64,000 bases of DNA from the NCBI RefSeq assembly GCF_905475395.1, contig NC_058338.1:5160935-5224934 (forward strand), in the 5' to 3' direction. The notes under the pieces are model-generated. The model searched no databases and was not told the DNA's origin. It saw nothing but the letters and a program-made list of their open reading frames with translations. The stretch comes from Chrysoperla carnea (Eukaryota; Arthropoda; Insecta; Neuroptera; Chrysopidae). Shown one piece after another: positions 46,005 through 58,200 of this stretch; position 1 is the first letter of the stretch; each line of letters begins with the position of its first letter. Both the position numbers and the translations under genes were made by a program.

Positions 46005-47181
46005 TTTGAACAGAATACCTCTTAATGGCGCGATGATTGTCTACAAAGATAGTACCAAAAGATATATTATTAAGGATAAATTATTGTTGTTCAACCTTGG
46101 GTTTAATTAATTAATATTAATTGAAAAATAATATATTTTTTAAAATATATTAAATAATTTATAATTCTATTTCTATATAGTTACCAAGTTCTTAAGAAAG
46201 TGTTTTTTTTTTTATTTTCTATTATAAACTTTTATTATTAAATGACTATTTTATTATGCACGTTGGAAATTATTTATTTTTAAATAAAAATTATGAAAAA
46301 CAATAAGTTATTTTTTATTTACACCACCTAAAAACAGATTTTTACCTCAGAAATCGTCACTTGAGAATCTTTTGGGTTCGTTGTTCACGAATCCAAGGTC
46401 CATAAACCTTGACCTTGTTGACTAGACTATGTTGCTCATAAGAGAATTTTCAAGAGAGAGAGCTGGGGTACTGTTAAATCTAAAAAGAAATAAACAATTG
46501 TTTTTTCTAATAATTAGCAACGTATTTAATGTTTTTTTCTTCAAAATGTTTCTACAATTATTATTTACATTAAAATTTATTTACAATTATTTAAACATTA
46601 AAAAACATAATTCTAATTAACACGTTAATCTTACAAATCCATTTTGGCACATCTTTTCCTACTTATCATCAGATCGACCTAGAATTTGATATATGCTTGT
46701 TCTAGATTTGTATACAATTATAAATTCAAAATGGCATAAGATTTTGGTGTCGGAAAATTTAGATAATTTCAGATGGCACAAGAAAAGCGTGTTTTTTTCA
46801 AGTTGTAAAGCTAAACAAATTTATTTTTTCCAATTTTCTAATAATTTAAAATGTTTACCCACTGGTTTATCTTTCCACGATAATAGTATGGCCTAGCAAT
46901 AAAAAAACAATTAAAATTCAATTCTCAAAACTTTTGGAAGACAAATAATTAAAACTTATTGTATTTAAAAATATCAATGGTTGGATGACGTATGATCGAC
47001 CCAGTCAGTTGCGCGATAAGACTATTATAATATATCTGCAAAATATTCTAGCTGTCAAAACGGCAGCGATATATAGTAATTCATCGTGGATAGACCTAAA
47101 TGAATAAACCGTAAATGGCACACGATTTTTACAATCACAAATTTTCAGGGATGTGAATTTCAAGTGTTAATAGGAGACTAA
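46005..47181. other. 3' region of malic enzyme B and intergenic sequence
   Basis: AATAAA at 46283-46288 is a plausible poly(A) signal for malic enzyme B. Beyond it is AT-rich sequence. A 'gatggcacaagaaaagcgtg' block near 46772 recurs as 'gatggcacatgaaaaacgtg' near 47662, probably marking a repeat. No gene is seen. Confidence 0.45.
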
Positions 47182-47623
47182 CTCGTTTCCCACAAAGCTA
47201 GAAAAAAAAACTGTATTCAAAATTTTCCAAATTGCTTATCAAAATCCGATAGATTTTCCCCACTACTCTCTTTCTGATATTGAAGCTCGTAATGTATGTT
47301 CAGACACTTGTAATCGGCAAAATTTTCTGGCTGGTTAAATATACTTCTTAAACTATTGAAATAAATGGTCCGAAACATAGGACAAGACTTTATTATATTA
47401 TAAAATTGATTATTCTTGTAATATTTTGATTGAAAGCAGCCAATTGTAAGAATTATTTAAAAACAAGTAATGAGGAACAGGCTTAGGTATTTATTGGATT
47501 TTATATAATATTTAGAAGGATGTAATTTGGTTAGGGTGATGGGGCAACCGCGAAGTGCCCACCAGAAAGGTACTTTTTTAATTGACCGATAATAAAACAT
47601 TTTCTAGCTTTGTGGGAAACGGG
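47182..47623. mobile_element. Small TIR element
   Basis: Inverted ends CGTTTCCCACAAAGCTAGAA (47182-47205) and its reverse complement (47600-47623) bound about 440 bp of non-coding sequence between the convergent malic enzyme B and GCP3 genes. The exact target duplication was not resolved. Confidence 0.6.
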
Positions 47624-47909
47624 ATAGTCGGATAAATCACTAGCTCTTAGACTATTAGTGAGATGGCACATGAAAAACGTGTTTTTTTAAATTAAAAATT
47701 ATTCTCAACTGTTTAAAATGAGTATTAATTTTTTCTTTTAATGAGATTACGTATTAACTCTTTTTCTAAAAAATTTTTTAAATAAAGAAAGTTCTATCTT
47801 TTTTTTTTTAAACATGATAATAATATTTTAATAAATAAGTATTAAAAAAAAATCATAATTAATCGATACAACATCACAAACCCGTTTGTTTGTTTAAACG
47901 CTGACCAAC

Positions 47910-47915
47910 TTTATT
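47910..47915 (-). promoter_or_regulatory. AATAAA signal for GCP3
   Basis: Minus-strand AATAAA about 95 bp past the stop codon at 48009; probable poly(A) signal. Confidence 0.5.
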
Positions 47916-48008
47916 ATTAATTTGTGCACTGCTACATTCAACAAATATCATATCCCCATCTTGTATGATATTATTCTCAATTTGCTCGTCACCAAGCGAA
48001 GCTGTATG

Positions 48009-51000
48009 TCACTTGATCATTTCAAGTTTCTCTGTTGTTGAATGATTGGAGGTTGATCGTGCTTTACGTGACAAACGTTTGTAATGACCATTAAAATCCA
48101 AACGAAAGCTTAATAATTGTAAACTCATGTCTGGTTGTTCGGCAAGCAATGATAAAAATTTACGTACATGTTTTTGATAACCATTTGCTAATATTCGTAA
48201 GTAACCTTTCATTGTTACCAAATTTTGTTGGAAACGTTCTTGACGCTCTCTGCGTATGGTTTCATCGCGTGCTTTTAAGCTAAAACCACCTTGTTGAGTT
48301 TCTATTAGTTGTTCACGTTCTCGTTCAGCATTTAATTCAGCATGCGCTTGTGCACATAAACGTTCTTCAAACACTTGTAATTGAATTATATGGCTGTAAA
48401 TAATTCGTAATTGGCGGCTTAAGTCCTGTAAAAAAGAATACAGAATTACAGATAAATATTAGGTCTATAGAGACCATACTAGTCTCATATTGTTGCCTAT
48501 CTATTTATGTAATAAATTATGTAACATTTTTAACAATGTTGCGTTCGGCGTTCGAGGTCACAAACTTGGATAATTCCTTGGACCAATATCATAAACATAT
48601 CAGAACTACAGAATCTTGGAAGTACAAAATTGAAAATGACTAACCTCGGATTCAGGATTTAATAACGCACCAGTTCGAACAGCATTTAAGAAATAATTAT
48701 GCGCCTTAATTACATCATCCAAAGAATCAGCCGTGGATAATTTCTTAGTAAGTTCTTCCCAATTACATTCCAACACTTCAAACAGTACATAATATTGCAT
48801 TTGTCGTACTAAATGTATCATTTCCGCTGTTAAAATATGCATTAATTGCATAATCGATGCCATACCAGGAAGACTACGATATGTTTTTGCTGTTGTTGTT
48901 AAATTTTTCCATAATATTGATAATATAAATTCCATACGTTTCGAATTCCATAAAGAATGAAATAATGCCATATATTGATCTTCACATGGTACAAATATTG
49001 TACCAATTGGACCATTTGTATGATAAATTAACGAGAAGACATCCCAACCATTATCTTGTTTCGAATTCTAAAATAAAATTTCAAAAATTAGTCTTGTTTC
49101 TCTGAATCATTGAAATATTTTTAAATTACCGGAATAATTTTAACATCGATTCTTGCTAAAACATCTGGATCTTCGTATTGAGCATTAGTAGATCGTATTG
49201 CAGATTCCAAAATGGCTGATAAATTATGTGGAGTTAATGATGATGCTGGACATGATAATTCTGGCCTTTAAACAAAATAAATTACGTTAAAAATGCTGAA
49301 CTTTAAAAAATTAGTAAAAGAAAAACGATTAAAATGTAATAGACACTTCCAGTAAATTTTTCGATGCACAAAAAACACGATTTTAGAGCCGCTTGGCTGT
49401 CGGTGAAGATTGTAATGTCCCTGCACCTAAGGGTGTTCAGTCTTAGACATTCACAAACCTCGTGAATAGCCATCACTTCCGCTTAATACACACTACAGTG
49501 AACCGGCAGCCGAAATGATAGACGCAGATCAAGATCTTCAGAAAAGATCCCACAATCCACCTTCTTCTCTAACTTAGATCCGTCAGTGTAGAAAACAACG
49601 CCCTTTGGCTTAACAAGTTTCTCCTCTCAATCCTTGGACTTTAACTAAATTTTAAAACAAAAAAACGGGGAAAAATTTTTTGTGGAAGTATCTATTGAAG
49701 AGGGTTGGTGAAAGCCGCGGAATAGATTTAGTATCATACATACATAAGCATCTCCATTAAATGCCGAATAAAATCTCCTTGACCCAATAATAAATAGCTT
49801 TTAATTGCGTACAAATGATGCATAAAATTATATTTATTCAATAAAATATCCAAAACTTTCCGTGACGTATCCTTATAAACGGTTTCAATTGCTGCATGTA
49901 GAGCTGAACTTCCCATATACAACGATTCCACTAAAAATTTCAAAAACATCTAGAAAAATCGTATAATTTATTTTAGAATTCACTTACCATTCGATTCATC
50001 AAATAATTTTTTGATTATTGGTGAAATTCTCGGTGGATCTTCTTTACAAACTTCTCGTAGAAAATCGATACTTTTTCCAGTGGCTAAAATTTTTTCAGCT
50101 TGCTCACGTGTGATGAAACTTGGTATCATTGCTTCCCTAAAAAAAAATCGCCAAATTAATAAAAACAAAAGTCACTTCTTTCAGGGTGATGTAAATATAC
50201 CTAAGTTGATATTTTTCATGCCATAATCTGTCACCAGTGATATCTGGACGAGCTTCAATAAAAAATTCCGCACATGGATCTTTTATTTGACCATCGAGTA
50301 CCCACAACGAAATAGAATTTAAAAGTGGCCGACATACTTCACTTAAAATATGTTGAACTAATGCTTGAACGGGCGGAGCCCCATGATTTAAAAAACCGTA
50401 TACACACGATATTAAATTTCCACCTAAACAAAAAAGAAACCTTCGTAATTAAAAATTTTACCAAGAGAATCGAGCGTAATAAACCCATTTTTGACATAGA
50501 CCTCATCATTTTAAGCTATTTTGAAAAACAAGAAAAATAATAACTGGAATTTTTTAAGGTTCAATTCCTGGACCTAATAACTCGCTTAAAAAATAACTTA
50601 AACAAAATTTGCAGAGTGTGATGGGGGACATAGTTTCTTACCCTTTTTATATTGAATAGCATTTCCAATCGATACCAACCACATTAAACGTTGCTGTGGT
50701 TCAAGTATCCATACTAAAAGTCGCCGTAACGATAATCGTTTATCCGCAGTAGTTAATTGTTCTTGTAAAATAGCGATTAACTTATAAAAACTTGTTAGCT
50801 CATTACGAAATGCGCTCACTAAACTTTGATACATAATGCCAAATTGTCGTTCGGCATTATCACAAAAATATTTTACACGATTATGTAAATATCCGACTTC
50901 TGTTAATCGTAAAATAATACGTTTTTGACTTTTTGTGACATCTGATTTAGGATCTAAATGAAATCCACCGCTTGGATCTAGACGTAATACTCTACTTTCA

Positions 51001-53759
51001 ATTCCTTGTAAGGCAAATATTAATTCTTGCATGAGTTCATATTCTGTTGCGTCTGGAATAAAAATAATTTTGTTGAGTGCTTATTTCTAAAGTAATTAAA
51101 TTTCGAATTAATACTCACATAAATTATGATTATAATGATAATTTTTAAAATTATCTTTCTTGAATTCAGTGCTGCTAGCGCTGCCACTGTCTGTGCGTTT
51201 AACACAACAAAGTTGGTTACGACTATTTACGCCTAAAGATTCCTAAAATGACAATTACTAGGTTAATACACTTAAATTTGGAGAAGGAAAAGTGCCGTTA
51301 TTTTGAGAAAAACCATTTTGTATTTCAAAATAATTGTTTAAACAATAAAATTCTAATAATAGGAATATTCATGAATAATTTGGTTCAAATATTTTTCTAC
51401 CGTAACTTTAATGACTGGACATTTCAACTAAACCATTATTTTAGTAATTAATATATTTTTAATTACTTAAAATTAATTAATAAAAGTACAAATTCAGTGA
51501 GCGCATTTAAAATTTCAAAAACGGAAATTCAAATTTGTATACGGACGTGACATCATAGTACGGGCTTGTCAAATTTGTTGACATACTGTATGATATTAAT
51601 TACTTACATTTTATATGGTATTTCATTAAATTATATTATTCTACGGTTTTTTATTAGAAAACTTAATAATAACGAGTGTAAATTCTATGTTGTAAATTCA
51701 TTTTTTTAAAGTGTAAATTATACATTGAACTGTCACCAATTGACAGATCACGTACGTATACGTCATCAACAAAGAGCGCCAAAAAACTGCGTTTAAATAT
51801 CTCAAAATTATAATGTATTTTAAATATTTTTTTATACTTAAATGCAGCATTTTTAAACAGTATTTATATTTTTTTACTTTGTTATAACGGTGTAAACAAT
51901 GAATTAAAAATATATGAATATTCCCTATTGTTTATACTCCAGTAAACGAGGCCTAAACCTCTAAATTTTCTTCTACAGCTCCGATTTACCTGATCTAGAT
52001 CTAGATCAATAGTTTTATGAGAAAAAAATTATTATAATTACCACATTTGATGATTTTCGAGAATCAAGTGAACAATACGATGATTTCATTTCAAGTGGAA
52101 AGATTTTCTCCAAATTACAATGTAAATCCAGTTTTCTATGTTGATCCAATTTTGATTTTGTATTAATTGTATGTAGCTCCCCCATCGTATATTTTGCTTC
52201 GATATTATCAACTGCATTCACTTCTGTCGATTGTGCGTACAAAAATCGTAAAATCGCTGTACGATCTTTAACGATCGTCTATAAATATAACAAATAAAAA
52301 CATTTTACATTCAAAGAATAAATAGTGCCCAAAAAAAAAACCCTAACAATATTTCAAAAAGTGTACAAACAACTTTTATTTGAAACTTTTCTTACCAATT
52401 TATCCAATTTGGTGAGTAATGTATGAAAATTGATACCATCATCGGGCGTATTAAGTAATTCAATTTGTTTCTGTACTTTATCAATAATCATAAGCTCATT
52501 TGGTATAACATATGGCACTGTTGATACAGAGAGACCTTCTAACATTAATTTGGCAGCGGTCCGTTGGATATAATCTTTATGTTCTATAAAAAACAGACAG
52601 AGATATTATAAAATACCAGAAACAAGTACAATTTTAAAAACCTCCGATAAATTTTTCAGGTACGGAACGCTATACTTGCCTTTGAAACATATCTAATAAA
52701 ACTCTCCATTAAATTGCCTTTTTCCTTGAAGCCTTTTGCAAAGTGAGCCGATTTGGAAGATCATCGATAATTTTTAGTTTTTTTGGTACAGAACCCTAAA
52801 TTTGCACTTGAAACATAGCTTAGAACATTCTCCATTAAATTATTCTAAAGATGTGGTTTTTTAACTCTCGAACCAAAAAAAATGGGTGTTTGGCCACTAT
52901 GTCTGTCTGGCTGTGCCATCGTAGCGCCTAAACGAATGACCCGATTTTTTTGTTTCGTTTAAAAGGTAATTTAAAGGGAAGTGTTCTTAGCTATGTTTTA
53001 ATTGCAATTTTAGGGTTCCGTACCTGGAACAACTAAAAAATAGGCGACGATCCTCAAAATCGGTTCAGTTTGGAGAAGGCTCAAAGGAAAAAGATAATTT
53101 AATGGACAGTGTTCTTAGATACGTTTCAAGTGTGAGTTTAGGATTCCGTACCCAAAAATTTCTCGGGGGTTTTTAAATTTTCAAAGTTGTCGATATTTAT
53201 TATGTCAAGGGTAGGAATTCATACTACTAACGAGACATTTTTGTTCGCCTTTTTGGATAGAAAATAAATTTTCGTAAAAAAACTATATACAGGGTAGGAC
53301 ATTTTAATCTATTATGGCTCTAGGGATATCTGTGTTAAAATAGTCGATTATTTTGTGGATTGTCAACAAATTAATAATTTATAAAATAACTTTCCTTTGG
53401 AAAAATTACACTTTCGACAGAATTTTCTAAAACTATTAACGAAGTAAACAGCGTTTCTTTTTGTATGCTTATTCAGAAGTAAACGTAATTCAGTAATTGG
53501 TAAAGGAATGTAGAAATAATCATTTTCAGCCTACACAAAATAAAATTAAACTATACTTAATGTGAAAAAATTGACCATTTATAAATTATGGAAAGGACCA
53601 CTTCACCAAAAACAAATCCTAAATTTCGAAGTTGAAAAACCACTAAAAAGATGTTATACTAAATTTAGAGGTGTGTTTAAAATTACCTGGACAATCTTTA
53701 GTAAATACACTACAAATTTTCTCAAGAATTACTGAAATTATTTCAACTCCACCATCCAT
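48009..53759 (-). CDS. TUBGCP3: Gamma-tubulin complex component 3 (GCP3/Grip91)
   Basis: Core subunit, with GCP2 and gamma-tubulin, of the gamma-tubulin small complex that nucleates microtubules at centrosomes. Eleven exons: 53759-53687, 52583-52396, 52278-52042, 51242-51119, 51052-50642, 50423-50201, 50136-49988, 49930-49744, 49265-49130, 49067-48645 and 48425-48009. All phases agree; 855 aa, close to the vertebrate length. Family landmarks in order: LSLRRLLVWILEP, DPCAEFFIEARPDITGDRLW, REAMIPSFITREQAEKIL, GKSIDFLREVC, SYLLLGQGDFIRHLMEML, GWDVFSLIYHTNGPIGTIF, FEVLECNWEEL and LLSFRLDFNGHYKRLS. The N-terminal 160 residues are weakly conserved, as usual. For exon 8 I chose the acceptor TTTTTAG at 49931, because the nearer-looking TTTCTAG breaks the frame. 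Introns hold a LINE piece and foldback elements. Confidence 0.95.
48464..48620 (+). repeat. Dispersed foldback-family copy in a GCP3 intron
   Basis: Carries 'ggtctatagagaccatacta', 'gtctcatattgttg', 'cacaaacttggataattcct' and 'cagaactacagaat' in the order seen at 1371-2870. It lies in the last GCP3 intron (48426-48644). Confidence 0.7.
49380..49640 (-). mobile_element. LINE RNase H fragment in a GCP3 intron
   Basis: On the minus strand the sequence reads FYTDGSKLEKKVDCGIFSED, then LRLSFRLP, AEVMAIHEVCE and ITIFTDSQAALKS. This is the RNase H domain of an I/LOA/R1-group LINE ORF2. It is interrupted by stops, so a dead fragment. It may belong to the family whose 3' end is at 55575-56120. Confidence 0.8.
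52634..53176. mobile_element. Foldback element in GCP3 intron 1
   Basis: The left end aaaaacctccgataaatttt and right end aaatttctcgggggttttt are inverted. Further inward, paired blocks such as 'ggtacagaaccctaaatttg' and 'caattttagggttccgtacc' continue the palindrome. Non-coding; superfamily not determined. Confidence 0.65.
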
Positions 53760-53909
53760 TTTAATATTGTATTGTTTTTTTAACTATTTTCAAAACATTA
53801 AATTTATATAAGAATTCAAAATTTTATAATGGGTATAGAAACCCAAGTTGTATTTTTTCTATGGTAAAAACGTTAATTTCAATTTTTGACAGTTTTGATG
53901 TTTGTAGTA

Positions 53910-54864
53910 CGGAAGCCTGAATGGCTCACAATCAATTTCTAAGGAAGTGGCGCTACATTAGCTTATTTTTTTAATTTGTACTACCCACCTGTCCAATCGA
54001 ATATATAATCAAGTACCGAAGGCTTATTGAACGAAAGCTATTTTGGAATTCAACTCCGGCATCCATTACAACAAACGAACTTACAAATGTTTCAAAGTCA
54101 AAGTTCATACGAAACTAAAAAGGGTTGCGAAGATGAAGAAAATGGTTATCCTACCCAAAGTAGCAGTAATTCTCGGGAACAGCATGAATCAAGTGCAACT
54201 ACTAGTAGTTCTTCTGGCATGGAAAATGGAAGAAAAGTGGTTAAGAAACCATTACCAACAGTGGTTCAATGTTCTCAGAAGTACAACGTGGATATTGCCG
54301 GTGCTCCAGCTAAAGAACTATCAACAATTTTGGAAGACACATCTCGAAATGTTGAAACATTGGCTCAAAATTTACAAGCAACAAAAATAGATGATCAAGA
54401 AGAACATAAGACGTCATCGTCTTCAGAAACATCTGAGGAACAACATGTAAGTATCGATCCACAATCTGCTTCGTACTTAAACCAATTTCACTCAATACCC
54501 GATGTCTCACAAAGTAGTTCTTCTAAAGTTTTTATGGAATTAAGTAGTACTAATAATGTGTTGCAAAGTTTGGATTCGAAATTAGGTGTTTCTCAAATAA
54601 GCAATAATGCATCTTCATCGGATAGTTTAGATGAAGCGTTAAAACAATTGGGTTTGGGATGGGCGAACACCACCTTACGATAATCATCACCGACTAACAT
54701 CTTCAAAAAGGTTCGTTTCCATAATGCCACAAGTCCACTTGTTGAAAGTGGACTAGTGACTTTTTTAAAAGTCGGTTTCATACTTGTGGGTAGTACACAT
54801 TTAAAAAATAAGCTAATGTAGCTCCACTTTCTCATAAATTGATTGTGAGCCATTCAGGCTTCCG
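53910..54864. mobile_element. TIR transposon carrying a captured CEP295 fragment
   Basis: Terminal inverted repeats 53910-53988 and 54786-54864 (79 bp, about six mismatches) begin CGGAAGCCTGAATGGCTCAC. TA lies directly outside both ends. Between them are 686 bp copied from exon 3 of the CEP295 gene 5.6 kb downstream, plus about 100 bp of other sequence (54683-54785) with a small AGTCCACTT/AAGTGGACT hairpin. No transposase is present. The left end is about 150 bp upstream of the GCP3 start codon. Confidence 0.85.
53994..54679 (+). pseudogene. Captured copy of CEP295 exon 3 (686 bp)
   Basis: Aligns without gaps to 59560-60245 (constant offset 5566) with about 14 substitutions by eye, roughly 98% identity. 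One change makes an in-frame stop near the left edge (54006, CAA to TAA). After it the CEP295 frame stays open from TTG at 54027, with a first ATG at 54087, to TAA at 54681, just past the junction. Amino-acid changes relative to the parent are few (D to G, T to S, S to A, I to N). It lacks the CEP295 start and has no evident promoter. Confidence 0.9.
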
Positions 54865-55299
54865 TAGTTTGGAACTTCGATTCTTTTACACAAGTGACAT
54901 CTATATATTTTTGAATAAATCATTTTATGGAATTCCAAAATTTATGTTTTTTAAGAAAAAAATTCTTTGTTTTTTTAAGGTTATTTAATGTTTTTTTTTT
55001 TTTTACAAATAATTCATTATAAAAATATATTTAACGAAAACGTTTCACATTGAATATTTCATAAATAAATGTTCTAGCTCGTTAAAATTAAGTAAATCAT
55101 TATACAAAAATTTATTTTTGACGTTTATTAAACAGTAAAAACCGTTAGAATTTCAAAAAATAAAAGATGTAATCATAAATAATTTTACGGTAATTATTAT
55201 ACCATTATTTGTTTTAATTATAAACCATGTATTTATTAATTTTATCGTTTATTTTAAAATAGTTAATTCGAATTTTGCTCGAATTTTTGTTACTTAATT

Positions 55300-58200
55300 A
55301 TGTCAATTAATGTAACTGTTACTGGAAATCCAGTTGCTGTAAGACGGGGACAAATGTTTATGTCCGAAATCGATAATTTTAAGAAGAAAGAAACTTTACG
55401 ACGACGAAAAGCTAGATTAGAACAGGTAATTTATAATTTTAAGCTCAGTAAAAATTCAATTCAAAAATGATTTTCTTGAAGATATTTTGATTTTAATAAT
55501 TTTCTACGATTTACGAACTTAATCTCAATCGAATCACGCTTAGTATACACGTATACTTAACTTGTTATATATTAGATTTCTTAGACGTCCTTAAAAGAGC
55601 TGGTGCTTTTTTGCTGGACGAACTTGCCAGAAATGGCACAATGCTGTCGGACACAAGCATCAATAAATACCCGGGTACTACAAGACAGATATGGTATGAG
55701 TACAATCGCAGGCGTTCCGAAGTTCCCATATCACTTCCAAGGGCCTCTGTTCGCACAGTTGTTGCCGCTATCACAGGACACTGGCTGGGCGTCAAGCATG
55801 CTGAACGCTTAGGCCTGTCAGTGTATCAAGCATACTGCAGGAGCTGTCACAGTGGTGACGAGGAGGAGATAATGTCTCATATTCTCTGTCATTGCCCAGC
55901 TCTTGTCATGAGTAGATGGACTTACTTGAACCAGCCTCTCTTTGACGACCTCTCCGACCTAAAGTCAGTCGACGTCAAAGCCCTCCTGCTGTTCTTAAAC
56001 AGCTCCAAATGGTTCATGGAGTAATGGCCGGGGATAGGCCAACCCATTTACGGTATCACAACGGACCCTATGGTCTAAGTCTGTCCCACCCCAGGACAGC
56101 CACTCGAACCTAACCTAAGCTAGATTTCTTAATAAAATTTTGGATAATGTTAAATCCAGGTGCGACAGCAATCAAAGGATCTAGCATCGAATCTACGTGA
56201 AAAAAATAAAATTCATACATCAAATTTATTATCAAATTTGGAAAAACAACAAGCGCAGACAATACAAAAATTAACAGCGAAAAAGCTACTCAACTTACAT
56301 CAACAATACGACGAATGTTTAGGAAATATAGGCGAAGCTCATCGATTAGCAGCAGAGGAAGGATCACCTTCACGATATTTAGATAAAAAACGAAAACAAA
56401 ATTTTAAAAAATGTAACGAACGTGGTAAAAAAGCTTTAAAAAAGCTCCATGAAGATATACAATCGAACGAGGAGCTTACACAAAAATCAAAAAATCGGAA
56501 ATTATTAAATCGTAACATTGAAAATGTACGTTCTGGTATGATAACACAGTTAAATAAGTCTAAAACACCGGGTAAAAAGGCGAAGAAAAAGGATAAAAAG
56601 AAAAAACATCAAAAAATGAATGAAAGCGATTGTGAAAATCGTGAAAATTCATACCATGAAAATGTTAATATGGATACTTATCGTATCCCAGACAAAATTG
56701 ATTCTGAAGAAAACATTTTTTCTAGAATAGCAGCGGGTGACCATCTAAGTCAAACTGACTTGTCACGTCGTCGTATTTGTTCAGATCGTGTTGAATCTGT
56801 TAAACCCCTTGAATCTACTCGAGTCATTTCTGATCGTATTGAATCTTCTAGACCTTTTGAATCATCTCGACCTTATGAAACTTCTCGACCATTATCAACA
56901 AATCGCATCGAAGAAGACTACAATCGATTGGTTAAGTCATCAAGACCAAACTATGTTCCAGAGTCGAATGTAAGGATATCATCATTACCTGAACCTGACA
57001 CACGATTATCACAATTGATACAAAGTCGAAAACAACGGCAATCATCAAAATCAGCCACTGAAATGGAGTTTCAAGTTAATAATAACGAATATAACCCAAG
57101 TGATTATAAATCTACGAGTTTACCCACAAAAGATTATTCTTCCAAACCATCGCCACCTGGTAAGCTTCTATTAATTTAATATTTCCTCCTTTCCTCTGGA
57201 GTTTTTTCCTGGAACTAGAGACACATGCGTAAAGAGTGGTAAACTAGCCAGCTTGACCTGTCACATTCTTTATCGTAAAAAAGTGATTTTGTTGAGAAAC
57301 AGATTCATTTTTCTATTAGCGCGAAGTTTTTTCCTGGATCAAACTTGTTTTTTTGTTTTATTTCCACGATTAATTAAACATATGTCAGTTCTTTAATTTT
57401 TTTCGGTGTCATTTTTATAAAAATAATATTTTTTGTTCATAGTTTCGAGACCTGTAATTCCTACGCCATGTGAAAATCCTGAAGTTCCACTATTAGAAGT
57501 GACCGATGTAACAGACGAATCACTAAATACACAAAATACAATTACAAAACCACCAAAACCGGTGCAACTTTACGATCATAAAACTCGATTTACTCAACAA
57601 TACATTCCAAAATCTGATATAGTACGAAAAACATTCGCTGATAAGGGTGTTGTATTTCCTTCGGAAGAGGAAAAATTAGCTCTATGTCGATTAGAACGAC
57701 AGCGTCAATTTGAAGCTAAACGACGTGGTCGTGAAGCGTTGGAAAGAGAACGTATTAAACGTGATCACGATCAATTATTATCGGAATTAGCAAATATTCG
57801 AAAAGGGGAGCAAATTGTAAATACGTATACGAGAAATAAAGATGGCCATTTGTCCGAAGCTCGTTTACGAGATAAAAATACAAAGCATCAATTGAATATT
57901 GAAGCTGCATTTGAAAGTATTTATAAACCACCTGAAGCACAATTAATTACAACTGAACCTGTGCGGCAACCACCAACGAAGATAAAATTTATTAATTTAC
58001 CTGAATCACCGGAAGAAGTTAATGTAAATGTTGGGAAATGGGAAACAATTGGTCCAAGTACTAGTCGTCAACCTAAAGTAGATACAACAGTATGGGGAGA
58101 TTCAACGTCTCAAGTTGGTACCGATCGCCTAACTGGGGGAGAAACAGACACTCTACGTAATTTACTTGAACGAGTTTCTACGCAACGTAAATTATTAAGA

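Noticed and set aside
55565-55795. Minus-strand frame in CEP295 intron 1
   Set aside because: Antisense of the LINE ORF2 fragment.
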